DNA of 64,000 nucleotides from Zea mays (Eukaryota > Streptophyta > Magnoliopsida > Poales > Poaceae), in the NCBI RefSeq assembly GCF_902167145.1, contig NC_050104.1:2294001-2358000 (forward strand). The letters are read 5' to 3'. The notes below the pieces were generated by a model that was not told the DNA's origin, made no database searches, and worked only from the letters and a program-made list of their open reading frames with translations. This document shows positions 1 to 10,225 of the stretch, one piece after another. The first letter of the stretch is position 1; the number at the start of each line of letters is the position of its first letter. Made by a program: the position numbers and the translations under genes.

Positions 1-9
1 CTATGTGAC

Positions 10-1152
10 GTGTGTCAACAAGTTAAAGGCGAACACCAAAGACCAGCAGGATTGCTACAATCTCTCAAGGTACCAGAATGGAAATGGGAAGAAAGTAGTA
101 TGGATTTCATAGTTGGACTACCTCGTACTCGGGATGGCTATGATTCAATATGGGTGATAGTGGACAAGTTGACTAAAGTGGCACACTTTGTACCTGTGAA
201 GACAACTTACTCAGGAGCCCAGTTAGCAGAGTTATACATGTCAAGGATTGTTTGTCTACATGGAGTACCAAAGAAGATCGTATCAGATCAAGGAACCCAA
301 TTTACCTCGCGCTTTTGGAAAAGACTACATGAGTCCATGGATACCAAGCTAAACTTCAGTTCAGCTTATCATTCACAGATGGATGGGCAAACTAAAAGAA
401 CAAACCAAGTGTTGGAAGATATGTTAAGAGCTTGCGCTCTAAGGCATGGTAGAAGCTAGGATAAAAGTTTGCCTTATACAGAATTCTCGTACAACAATAG
501 TTACCAGGCAAGTCTAAAAATGGCACCGTTTGAAGCAGTTTATGAACGAACGTGTAGAACACCGTTTTATTGGAATTAGACCGGAGAAAGTCAAGTATTT
601 GGTCCAGAAATTCTCCAAGAAGCAGAAAAGCAAGTACAGATTATCAGAGAGAATTTGAAAACAGTATAGTCGAGACAGAAAATAATCTATGCTGACAATA
701 GAAGAAGAGAGTTGATCTTTGAAGTAGGAGACTTTGTATACCTTAAAGTTTCACCAATGAGAGGCATGTAAATATTTTAGGTTAAGGGTAGACTATCTCC
801 TCGCTACATTGGCCCGTTCAAAATTTTGGGAAGAAAAGGTGAAGTAGCATACCAGTTAGAGCTACCCGATAGTTTGTCGGATGTGCATGACGTATTTCAT
901 GTGTCACAACTTAAGAAATGCTTAAGAGTACCTGAAGAACAATTACCTATGGAAGAACTCAATGTTAAGGAAGATTTGACTTATTCGGAGTACCCTATCA
1001 GAATTTTGGAAACATCTCGCAGAATTACACGGAGTAAAGTTATCAACATGTGTGAAGTTCAGTTGAGTCATCATTCGGAAGATGAGGCCACTTGGGAAAG
1101 AGAAGATGTACTCAGAGAAGAATTCCTCCAGTTATTCTCAGAAGTTCCTTAA
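10..1152 (+). pseudogene. Decayed gypsy integrase core and chromodomain tail
   Basis: This is the C-terminal part of a retrotransposon pol polyprotein. The first block (10-459) carries integrase catalytic landmarks: the first aspartate in SSMDFIVGLPRT, the second in IVSDQGTQF, and the region SAYHSQMDGQTKRTNQ, where the catalytic glutamate would normally be; here the usual QTER-like segment reads QTKRTN, so that residue is lost. A TAG near 457-459 replaces what is usually tryptophan, after which reading continues in the same frame (DKSLPYTEFSYNNSYQASL) with further stops near 580, 667 and 770. The final open block (826-1152) ends in the chromodomain-like motif [14 protein letters not shown]. 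The gene cannot make a functional integrase. Confidence 0.82.
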
Positions 1153-1186
1153 TCTCGAGGACGAGATTTTTTTAAGGGGGTAGGTT

Positions 1187-4100
1187 TGTAACATACAAAA
1201 CCATCAACTAAAAATAATGCATTTAGTTTATTAATGGTAAATATGGTAATGAATTTTTCTTTCAAGTGTTTGATTTTTATTTGCATTTAGAGTAATTTTG
1301 TTTGCTCATATGTGATTTATGGATGTTTAGTAGAATTTCTTTTATATTGAAAATCCAATTAATTAATATAGAAATATTGGTCCAAAAATAAATATGTTAG
1401 TTATAAATAATTTTTTTTGGTATAATTATTATGATTTTTGAATTATTTAAAAATATATTTTCAAGTACAAAAGAAAAGAAAACCCTAACCCTAGCCGACC
1501 AAACCGACCCATTAGGGGCTCAGCCGCGTGCCCCCATTTCCCCCTCCCCTCTCTCTCACCGACCAGCGGGGCCCACCTGCGGCCCCTCTCCTTCCTCCTC
1601 CCTCCCGCACCGCCGCCTGGCCCTGTGCGCGCGCCGCGCGTCGCGCTTGGCCGAGCCGCACCCACGCCCGCTCCCACGCCGCGCCTCGACGCCCCGCGCA
1701 CTGGCTCGCGCTCGCTCGCCTTCCCCAAGCCGGAAATCACCGCCGTTTCCCTCTATCCCTCCCCCACTTCCCTCACTCAATGCCGAGTTATTGGCCGCCG
1801 CAATTGATGGTGTTGAAGGCCGGTCGTTCCTCCATGGCTCTCCCTCTCCCACTCCCGCTCTATAAAGCCGCCGAGCTCCCTCCTCTCTCCCTACCTGAGC
1901 TCCCTCTCTCTCTCACGCTCTCCTCTCTCTCCCTTGCTTGTCGTTCGCCGTTGCGCCGAATCACCGCCTCGCCGGAGCCGCCGGAACGTTCGCGCCCGCT
2001 GGACCGTCGCCGGAGCTCGAGCTCGCCGCCCGTCCTTGGCCACTCAACCGAGCCCCCTCCTCCTCCACTGCCCGGCGGAGCCCCTCCCCTGCTCGCCGAC
2101 CCCCTGCGCATGAGCACAAGCTTAAGGTAGAAGAATGCCAGTTTTGCATTTTGGCCCTCCAATTTTTTGTAAATCATTTATGTATTTTCTGCAGTACAAA
2201 CGTATGTGAAAGAAGTCCAAAAACCTTACGTGCTACTCCCCAAAGTATACGTGTAATCGTGAACTAGCCCCTGCAACAATATTTTGGACAGGTGTATTAT
2301 TTTATATTTCAAAAATAAATAATGTCACCATTCACTAACTTGGTGATTTACATACTAGAAACGTTTACGACTAACTTCGCTTTAACATGGAACAATATTT
2401 GTTAGTAGTGATTTAAGTATAATTTTATTAATATAAGAAAGTAGAAGAAACACTAGGCCACGTATTTTTGGTCAGATTAAAATATAGGTTTTACTAGTCA
2501 TGATAAATGTATTCATATGTATAACACTTAATTACTTAGAATTAGTAAAATATTTCTTTTTGTCAAAATCATCATGATTATATTACTAAAGTCCAATTAG
2601 TAATCTACATTAATTCTTAGAATATTAATGTTAGGTGATTTATAAATAAACATTTTTAGTCGTACGTATAATTTCTATTTAGAAAGAAAAGAATAAAACC
2701 AAAAAGTCTATTATTAGTAATAATTATTTTCCGTAAAGTTTGTTAAGACATTTTTATCTATATTATACTAGATAAACTAGCGTCATAGTCACCTACCCAT
2801 ATTTTCACCGATGATAACCCAAAGTAGAAGTCATAATGGATTAATAAGAATTTATGCTTTAGACGTATTTATGAGTATAGTTGTGTGATGTATGAATTTG
2901 TATGTAATGGTTAATGATTACCCATGTAATGGTGTATGTTTATTTATTTGGCATACGTATTCTTTTGTATGTACAATACGCAAATCGATGCTACAAGTTG
3001 ACTGTGAGGTAGACGAACCAAACTCGTTCGAGGATGACCCACATGATTCTCCCTCTGCAAGGCAAGTGGATTCTCCCTCTGCATTTCTATTTGTATCCAA
3101 ATAATGCATACAATAATGTTTACTTTTGGAGATATATTGCATAATTTGATGGGATTTACCTAAATAAGGATTTCCTAGAATTACCAACACTATTCCTTGA
3201 ATTACCATGGGATAAATGTTATGCTTAGCAATTTTTGCTATTGCTCAAGTTGATGAATATTATGTCACTCTTTTTGAAACTATGTTCCAGAAATGAAGTT
3301 TTATTATGATGTTAACCCGATGGTTAAACGAGAACATTTTGTGTTAAATGGAACATGGAGTGACCACCCAGGATAACAGTGCAACCACGAGTGCTATCAT
3401 GGCTCTGACTTTGGTAATTAGCTCTATAGACTTAGTGCTTGGCAACCCTACCTGAAAGATGGGCAAGAGGGGACGGTAGTGGTTTGGTGGCAACTCATGT
3501 TAACATGGGGTGGTAGTCTTGGCTAAGTTACCTCGCCCAGAGGGCCATCAATACTGACGTGGAAACCTTAGTGGGTGGCTTTGTACTAAGGATATTTTGT
3601 GAAAGCCTCATAATGGATCCCTAGCCATTCACCTCGACAGTGTTTACGGGTCTGATCAACCCAGGCTAGATGGGATACATGGCTTGTGGGTAAAGTTGTA
3701 CCGCCTCTGCAGAGTGTAAAACTGATATATCAGCCGTGCTCACGGTTAAGAGCAACCTAGACCCTCACATGATAATTGAACTTAAAGATGGAAAATAAAT
3801 CGTGATCCGATGATCTACCAGTGGTTTGCTTAAGTGATTTCATGTTTTTGATATAATCTTATGCCTTTGATTAATTGGGATATTTGGGATACACTTACAA
3901 GTAGTAAGATAGGTGTTGCTAATAAAATATTGACCAACTAAAATGCTTACCGCTTATCCATAGCCTACCTTGTTAACTTGCATTAATTTCCCCCACTTGA
4001 TGAGCCCCGACCATAAGTGAGCTCACCCTTGCTAATATTTTGATCAGAGGGTGATGACGAAGACTTTGCAGATGACATTGATGAGTTTTGAGTTTAACGA

Positions 4101-4337
4101 TGCGCTAGTCACCTTCCTATGGAAGAGTGTCCATGTTTAATTCCGCCGTACTTTGATTATGATATTTGTTTAAGATACTATGATCCAGATGATGTAATAA
4201 AGTTACTCTACTCTCTTTACGCCTTTATTGTATTGTCTTTTGATATATTACACTTGTGACGTCAACATATGTGTGGAAAATGGATCTTGGCCCACATATG
4301 CTATGCATTCGGTTTTGCCCCAGAACCGGTTGTGACA
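1187..4337 (+). repeat. 3' LTR of the Tekay-like element (3151 bp)
   Basis: The LTR begins TGTAACATAC just after the purine-rich tract and ends GGTTGTGACA. It holds a GC-rich promoter region (about 1490-2110) with a TATA box and CT-rich leader, followed by a long AT-rich stretch with no coding potential I can support. The short open frames at 1431-2267 are a by-product of GC-rich promoter sequence. The region 2118-4337 contains no gene. Confidence 0.75.
1861..1867 (+). promoter_or_regulatory. TATA box of the Tekay-like LTR
   Basis: TATAAAG lies in a GC-rich context and is followed within 20 bp by a CT-rich tract (about 1878-1940), the usual arrangement for plant core promoters in LTRs. The U3/R boundary would be expected about 30 bp downstream. 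Inferred from sequence only. Confidence 0.5.
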
Positions 4338-4341
4338 TTAA

Positions 4342-4722
4342 TGGACATCGAAAAAGCAAAACTGTGTTGCCTTGTCAATCGCTGAAGTAGAATACATTGC
4401 CGTGGGTGCTTATTGCACACAAACTCTTTATATGAAACAAACCCTTCTATACTATGGTGTAGTTTTAGAAAAGGCACCTTTGTTGTGTGATAATGAGAAT
4501 GCTGTTAAAATTGCTAATAATCCTGTACAACACTCTCGCACCAAGCACATTGATATCCATCATCATTTCCTTAGAGATCATGTTGCTAAAGCAGATATTG
4601 TGCTAGAAGGAGTGAGGACGGATGATCAACTAGCGGACATTTTCACGAAACCTTTAGACAAAACCCGCTTTTGTATGTTGAGGAATGAGCTCAACATTCT
4701 TGATCTCAGGAATTTCACATAA
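4342..4722 (+). pseudogene. Copia pol C-terminus: RNase H fragment
   Basis: Translation from TGG at 4342 gives the copia RNase H signature WTSKKQNCVALSIAEVEY, then LLCDNENAVKIANNP, RTKHIDIHHHFLRDHV and the terminal ADIFTKPLDK, stopping at TAA 4720-4722 after ILDLRNFT. All are conserved landmarks of the end of Ty1/copia pol. The segment is open but is only the last 126 codons; protease, integrase and RT are absent. Huck1 begins 14 bp after the stop codon, so the Huck insertion did not itself break this frame. Confidence 0.85.
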
Positions 4723-5041
4723 TCCTAAAATGGTGGTGTCGGCGTTTCGAGACCGGGGGGTCCCTCGGGCCGACGAGTGAGTGTCGCCGCGTGCCCCAGC
4801 CCAGATGGGTCGAGCGCGTGGGCGAGCGCGAAGGGGGGAAAGGAGTGAGGCGGCCGGAGACCGGCGTGAGAGAGGTGGGAATCTCGAGGCCTTCGTGTTC
4901 GTCCCGCGCCCAGGTCGGGTGCGCTTGCAGTAGGGGGTTACAAGCGTCCACGCGGGAGAGGGAAGCGAGCGGCCCCAAGAGAGCGCCTGTCCCGTCCTCG
5001 TCCCCGCGCGGCCAACCTTCTCTAAGAGGGCCCTGGTCCTT

Positions 5042-5050
5042 CCTTTTATA
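5042..5050 (-). promoter_or_regulatory. Huck LTR TATA box
   Basis: The minus strand reads TATAAAAGG within CCTATAAAAGGAAGGACC. The same box occurs at 17109-17117, 43299-43307 and 60535-60543 in the other three Huck LTRs. Transcription would run toward lower coordinates. Family knowledge plus position; no start site is visible. Confidence 0.6.
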
Positions 5051-5584
5051 GGCGTAAGGAGAGGATCCAGGTGTACAATGGGGGTGTAGCAGAGTGCTAC
5101 GTGTCTAGCGGGGGAGAGCTAGCGCCCTAAGTACATGCCGATGTGGCAGCCAGAGAGATTTTGGCACCCAGCTGGTGTGATGTCGTGGCCGTCGGAGGAG
5201 CGACGGAGCCTGGTGGAGGGACAGCTGTCGGAGCGGTTGAGTCCTTGCTGACGTCCTCCTGCTTCCGTAAGAGAGCTGAGAGCCGCCGTCATCACAGAGC
5301 ATGCGGGGCGCCATCATTGCCTATCTGGCGGAGCTAGCCAGATGGGACACCGGTCTTGTTCTCTGCGGCCCGAGTCAGCTCGGGGTAGGGTGATGATGGC
5401 GCTTCCTGTTGACGTGGCTGGCCTGCGCCCTAGGTTGGGCGACGTGGAGGCTCCTCCGAAGCCGAGGTCGAGTCTGTCTTCCATGGCCGAGGCCGAGTCC
5501 GAGCCCCTGGGTCGGGCGAGGCGGAGGTCGTTCGGCAGAGGCCAGGGCGGAGTCCGAGCCCTGGGGTTGGGCGAAGTGGAGTTC

Positions 5585-5810
5585 GTCGTCTTCTGGGGCT
5601 GAGCCCGAGTCCGAGCCCTGGGTCGGGCGGAGCGGAGTTCGCCGTCTTCCGGGACTTAGCCTGAGTCCGAGCCCTGGGTCGGGTGGAGCGGAGTTCGCCG
5701 TCTTCCAGGACTTAGCCCGAGTCCGAGCCCTAGGTCGGGCGGAGCGGAGTTCGCCGTCTTCCGGGACCTAGCCCGAGTCCGAGTCCTGGGTCGGGCAGAG
5801 CTTCCTATGG
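5585..5810 (-). repeat. U3 minisatellite, about 56-bp unit
   Basis: The unit contains CCCGAGTCCGAGCCCTGGG and GGAGTTCGCCGTCTTCCGG. Counting the CGTCTTC core gives four units here and four in the other Huck1 LTR (about 17630-17850). Huck2 has seven on the left (43840-44226) and six on the right (61072-61408). It lies upstream of the TATA box in element orientation. Confidence 0.85.
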
Positions 5811-6297
5811 TGCCTTTGGCAGGGCCTGACTGCCTGTCAGTCTCACTCTGTCAAGTGGCACTGCAGTCGGAGTGGTGTAGGCGGCGCTGTCCTTCTGTCA
5901 GGCCGGTCACTGGAGCGGTGAAGTGACGGCGGTCACTTCGGCTCTGCCGGAGGGCGCGCGTCAGGATAAAGGTGTCAGGTCACCTTTGCATTAAATGCTC
6001 CTGCGACTTGGTCGGTCGGTGCGGCGATTCAGTCAGGGTTGCTTCTTAGCGAAGGCAGGGCCTCGGGCGAGCCGGAAATATGTCCGCCGTTGGAGGGGGG
6101 CCTCGGGCGAGACGGAAATCCTCCGGGGTCGGCTGCCCTTGTCCGAGGCTAGGCTCGGGCGAGGCATGATCGAGTCGCTCGAATAGACTGATCCCTGACT
6201 TAATCGCACCCATCAGGCCTTAGCAGCTTTATGCTGATGGGGGTTACCAGCTGAGAATTAGGAGTCTTGAGGGTACCCCTAATTATGGTCCCCGACA

Positions 6298-6313
6298 GTA
6301 GCCCCCGAGCCTC
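6298..6313 (-). other. Huck1 polypurine tract
   Basis: In element orientation GAGGCTCGGGGGCTAC directly precedes the 3' LTR start TGTCGGGG, the position of a plus-strand primer. The same sequence, one C shorter, borders the left LTR of Huck2 at 44635. Confidence 0.6.
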
Positions 6314-7019
6314 GAAGGGAGTGTTAGCACTCGCTTGGAGGCTTTAGTCGCACTTTTTTGCAAGGGGACCAGCCTTTCTCGGTTGCATTTTGTTCCGGTG
6401 GGTGCGCGCGAGCGCACCCGCCGGGTGTAGCCCCTGAGGCCTCGGAGGAGTGGTTTCACTCCTTCGAGGTCTTAATGCCTCGCGTAATGCTTCAGCTGGT
6501 CTGGTTGTTCCCTCATGCGAACTGGTCGTAGCTCGGGTGTACGGTCGGGGCCCAAGCTCTCGGGCTGGTATGTTGACGCTGTCAACGGTTCGGCCGGAGC
6601 CGGGTTTGCGAGAGCAGCCCCCGAGCCTCCGCACAGGGCAAGAGGGCGATCAGGGACAGACTCGACTTTTTTACATACGCCCCTGCGTCGCCTTTCCGCA
6701 AGGAGGAAGGGGGAAAGCGCCATGTTACCCTCGATGGGCGCCGAACATGGTGTCTCCGGTGAGCTGCAAGCGGGTAATCCGAGTGGACGTCCGTGCCCCG
6801 TTCGTTAGGGGTCGGCTAGGGGCCCAGAGGCATGCCCAAAAGTACCTGCGGGTGATCTGTCGGACCCGGTCCCCTGGCGACGGGGTCCGAGGGCTCGATG
6901 CCTCCCTCTGATGGGATTCCGTTACAAGATCGCTCCCGCTGGTCTCAGAAATGTCCTAGGGTACCTCGGGAGCGCAGCCCGAGCCTTGGTTATGTATCGA
7001 ACGTACCCCTGGTCATCCC

Positions 7020-7245
7020 TCGCTCGGCGTCTGAGGCGACTGTGAACCCTTCGGGGGCCAGCCTTCGAACCCCTGATCAGTAATGGGCGCGGAGCCCGAG
7101 TAGCCTGAGGCGGTCGTGGAACCCTTCGGGGGGCCGGCCTTCGAACCTCTGACCAGTAGTGGGTGTAGGGCCCACGCGATCTGAGGCGGCTGTTGAAACC
7201 CTTCGGGGGGCCAGCCTTCGAACCTCTGATCAGTAAGGAGGCTCG
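7020..7245. repeat. Three tandem copies of a roughly 75-bp repeat in Huck1
   Basis: Each copy contains CTGAGGCGGCTGTGAACCC followed by TTCGGGGG(G)CCAGCCTTCGAA and CCTCTGATCAGTA. The same three-copy array is present in Huck2 at about 45360-45575, so it predates both insertions. Confidence 0.8.
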
Positions 7246-8103
7246 GAGCCTGGTTCCTTCACGGGGAAGGATCCTTTTCGGGGTATCCCCCTTTCCCGGT
7301 CCCTGCTGCAAGAGATAGAGAAAGAGGAAAAAAAGGAAAAGGATACGAAATCGAACGACGCGGCGTACCTTTTTTGTCGCAGTTATTACGGCGAAGGCAA
7401 AGCGTCGCCCACTGCTCCCGCCAGAAGTGCCGCCTGTCCTGCCGCGGAGTTAATGCGACGGGGCGAGCGGTTGGCGGGGCGGTCGTTGCGCGTGCGCGAG
7501 CCGTTCGAGGAACGGATCACGGGCGCGTTGTCTTCACGCCGTGAGAGGGGGTTCTCTTGCTGCCCCCGGATGGGACGTGAGCTTGGCTGACAACGTGACC
7601 GCTGCTCCCGCCCGCCTGCCGCCGTCATTACTGTCGGCCCACTTTTGGCCGCATTGACCGCCGCGTCAGGCTGGAGCTGCTGGGTCGTGCGCTGGGTCGC
7701 CTCGAGTCGCGGTATTGGTTCCGCAATCGAGGAGGCGCGGTGGTGGCGCAAGTGGCGGTGCAGTTGCTTGCATGCAGCATCCGGCGCACCGGTTGCGTGA
7801 CGCGTGGGCCTGGGCGTCCATGCTGGCATGTCGGGAGTCGGAGAAGCGCGTCCACTTGGCGCGGTTGCATGCCGCCTGCATGGCTGCCCGCCTCTTTCGC
7901 CCGTTGGTCTGGGCAAAAGTGGAGGGTCACTTGTAACCACTGGGCGGTCGTGTGCACCACGCGCGGCGGTTTGGCTTCTTCTGCTCTGAGTCGGTTTGCA
8001 TGACATGCGGGACCCAGCCCCCGCGCCGCAGGGGAGGGCCTTGGAGCGTGTTGGAGAAGACTCAGCCCGTGACAGTTGGGGGCGCAAGTAGGGAGAGTTG
8101 CCT

Positions 8104-8110
8104 TTAAAAG
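8104..8110 (+). promoter_or_regulatory. TATA-like box ahead of the antisense ORF (Huck1)
   Basis: TTAAAAG in the context GCCTTTAAAAGGCGGGC lies 28 bp before the antisense ATG. It is conserved in Huck2 (46441-46447). The spacing to the first ATG is short for a TATA box, so if it is used, initiation may be at a downstream ATG (8156). Inference. Confidence 0.3.
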
Positions 8111-8137
8111 GCGGGCGACCCCTTTCGGAAGGCGACC

Positions 8138-8488
8138 ATGTCTTCTCGCTCCCTTATGCATCGCGTCCTTCCACCTTCCAAGCCCCCGGATGGGGGATAC
8201 CCGCCGTCTTTTCGCCTCATCGTTGGAGGAACGCAACTCCGTGGGAGTTGGTACATTTCAGCCATCGTTCGGCTTCAAGGATTTTCATCATGCAGCCTGG
8301 CTGCACCCCTCCACTGGCGGTCACCCAAGATGGTGACCTCCAGCTTGATGGTGGGGGAAAGCGAGCCGGGCCGCGGCCTCTGCCCCTCCCTCAGCCTCAA
8401 GGATTTTCATCACCAGGGCTGGGGAGGGGAGTGTTCCGAGTTGGGGTCGGCCCCTGTGTGGGCGGCGGCCCGCTCCTTCACTCAGTGA
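8138..8488 (+). CDS. Antisense ORF of Huck1 (116 aa, unknown function)
   Basis: This ORF runs opposite to gag-pol. It begins MSSRSLMHRVLPPSKPPDGG and continues SFRLIVGGTQLRGSWYISAI. The N-terminal 60 or so residues are almost identical to the + strand ORF of Huck2 at 46475-47110, after which the two copies diverge through indels. A TATA-like box precedes both, and a T-rich tail resembling an mRNA 3' region (about 8895-9010, TTTGTAATGG and TGTATGTAATCTTGG) follows both. No domain is recognised. Antisense genes are known in this position in the related Grande element. The protein could be real, a remnant, or fortuitous in GC-rich DNA. Confidence 0.45.
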   Translation: MSSRSLMHRVLPPSKPPDGGYPPSFRLIVGGTQLRGSWYISAIVRLQGFSSCSLAAPLHWRSPKMVTSSLMVGESEPGRGLCPSLSLKDFHHQGWGGECSELGSAPVWAAARSFTQ

Positions 8489-10225
8489 CCGGAGGGAAGG
8501 GCGGTCGTCGTCCGTGGCACCGGCAGCTGCACCGTGCCTGGCTCTCGGACGCGAGTGGCTTCGGAGCCGCTCACGGCGCCGGCGTCTGCCACGGCAGCTG
8601 GAAGAGGTTCTCCCGCCGGCGAGATAGCCAAGGCCGGCCACGGACCGACCTCCAACTCTACGGCCTTCTGCCCGTCCTTGCCTCACGAGTTTGGGCATGG
8701 GCGGGGGCCTCCTGGCAGCAGCATCCGCCCTGAAGTCAGTGCTGCCGCCGTTCGGCCCCCTGGAGCAGAAGTCATCGTCGTCGCCGCTGCTGGAGCGGGT
8801 GACAGCGTGCCGTTCGTCGGTCTTCTATTGCTCCGCAGGCCCACCCCTATCGAGTGGGGTTGTTCGTACCTGCGGAGGGGAACCGGAGTTCCGTTTGTAA
8901 TGGCACTTCGAATGCCAGGGTTTTTTGTTCATCGCGGCTGTCAAGGCCTGAACATGTATGTAATCTTGGCACGGAGCCGTGTTTTTTCCTCATTTTCGAG
9001 CACTAAGACTCGCCTGTTGATTATCTGAACCGCTTCACCAAGCATGAGTCGCCCCGTGTCAAGGTGACGAGTGAGGTATCCGTATCCCGGAGGCGTAGGA
9101 GTCCCTCGGCTCGGTCGGCCTTGTTGTCTGAGGCTCCTCTAGCTTAGTTATAGGGACCCCTTGGCCGCTCTTCGACGAGCCGAGGCCAGGGGTAGCGATA
9201 TCAGCATGAACAGGGGCGGAGTTGGCTCGAAAATGAAACCTGGTTGGCCGAAGCCTAGCCGGGTTGTCCGTTAGCGGGACCGACGCCGGAGTCGATCAGC
9301 CGAGGCCTCGGGTCGGGCTAGCGCCCTTGGAAGATGGTTGGCCGAGGCCCCAGGGGTAACCGGCCGAGTCGCCTGCTCGGGCCGGATTCCCGGAGAAGTC
9401 CCTGGCAGCGATTGTCCGGGCGTGACGATGACGTCGTCCTCCAGAGTGGGGATCCTTGGACCGCGTCGCCGTCCGAGGCTAGGTCAGACCTTGCTGAAGG
9501 TGTCGTCGATGCCAAGGGTGTTACTGCCCCCTTCCAGCGTCAAGACCCGAGCCTGCAGGATCAGAGTGTCTTGTAGCGTGTGCCTTCTGCGGCCGCTGAG
9601 GCCAGAATACACACCCTCGCTGCGTTGTAAAGCTGCGTCTCCTTTCCTCTTGTTTCGAGTATCTGGACTTTTTTGTCGGTAGCAGGGATGTTTGTGCGAG
9701 CGAGAGTTGCTTCTCGCGGAAGGTGACGAGTGAGGTATCCGTATCCCGGAGGCGTGGGAGTCCCTCGGCTCGGTCGGCCTTGCCGCTTACGCACACTTTC
9801 ACCCGTCCATGAGGCCCTGTCACCGACTCAGTCGAGAAGGCTCGAAGGATCGCTTCAGCAGAAGAGCTTCCGAACGTGAAGGCTTGTTCGGTCCGCGGAA
9901 TCACTTTATCCGAACGCGAGTTACTTATCACAGAAGGTGATGAGTGAGGTATCCGTATCCCAGAGGCGTAGGAGTCCCTCGGCTCGGTCAGCCTTGGCTG
10001 CTTACGTGTACTCCGTCATTTTCAGGATCCACTTTTCGAAGTAGTCAGAAAGCACGAAAGATATTCTGGCAGAAGAGATCTTTTTCGAGGAAAATTTCAA
10101 CGCAGAGGGGGTTCCCCCCCTTTTAGCCCCCGAGGGAGGGTCGGGCTTTGCCGAGGCGAGGCCGACCCTTCCTTGATGACTAAACTTTGCGCGGATGCGA
10201 GGTATATGAACAACTTGAAAACATC

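Larger units (their letters stand above)
1..4337 (+). mobile_element. Ty3/gypsy chromovirus, Tekay/Del-like, 3' portion
   Basis: The window opens inside the integrase of a gypsy element and continues through the end of pol, a polypurine stretch (about 1172-1184, rich in A and G) and a complete LTR that starts TGTAACA and ends TGTGACA. The integrase followed directly by a chromodomain-like tail (motif [14 protein letters not shown]) and a very long LTR of about 3.15 kb are typical of the Tekay/Del clade of chromoviruses. The 5' LTR, gag, protease and reverse transcriptase lie outside the window, so the TSD cannot be checked. At 4338 the sequence changes abruptly to copia RNase H coding sequence, so this element was inserted into (or recombined with) the Sirevirus described below. 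Clade assignment is by motif recognition only. Confidence 0.8.
4737..6297 (-). repeat. Huck1 3' LTR (left end)
   Basis: 1561 bp. In element orientation it runs from TGTCGGGG (at 6297) to CGCCGACA (at 4737). It contains a TATA box (5042-5050) and a 56-bp tandem repeat in U3. Its partner at 16805-18346 lacks 19 bp near 17158 that this copy keeps (about 5091-5109). Confidence 0.9.
6298..10225 (-). other. Huck1 region between pol and 3' LTR
   Basis: A 3.9-kb GC-rich stretch downstream of integrase in element orientation. It holds no convincing sense-strand gene; the minus ORFs at 7386-8236 are arginine- and proline-rich and broken differently in Huck2. It does contain a threefold repeat (7020-7245), an antisense ORF (8138-8488) and three copies of a roughly 65-bp repeat beginning GTGACGAGTGAGGTATCCG (about 9064, 9722 and 9938). 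Tat-lineage elements are known to carry additional ORFs in this position. Confidence 0.7.

Noticed and set aside
1431..2267. Overlapping ORFs of up to 200 aa on both strands in the Tekay-like LTR
   Set aside because: Low-complexity Pro/Ser/Arg translation of GC- and CT-rich promoter sequence; no homologous frame or start context.
7386..8236. Minus-strand ORFs of 233 and 202 aa as an additional sense gene of Huck1
   Set aside because: Arg/Pro/Ala-rich, overlapping in different frames, and not preserved in the same frame in Huck2 (45722-46573 differs by indels); more likely compositional.
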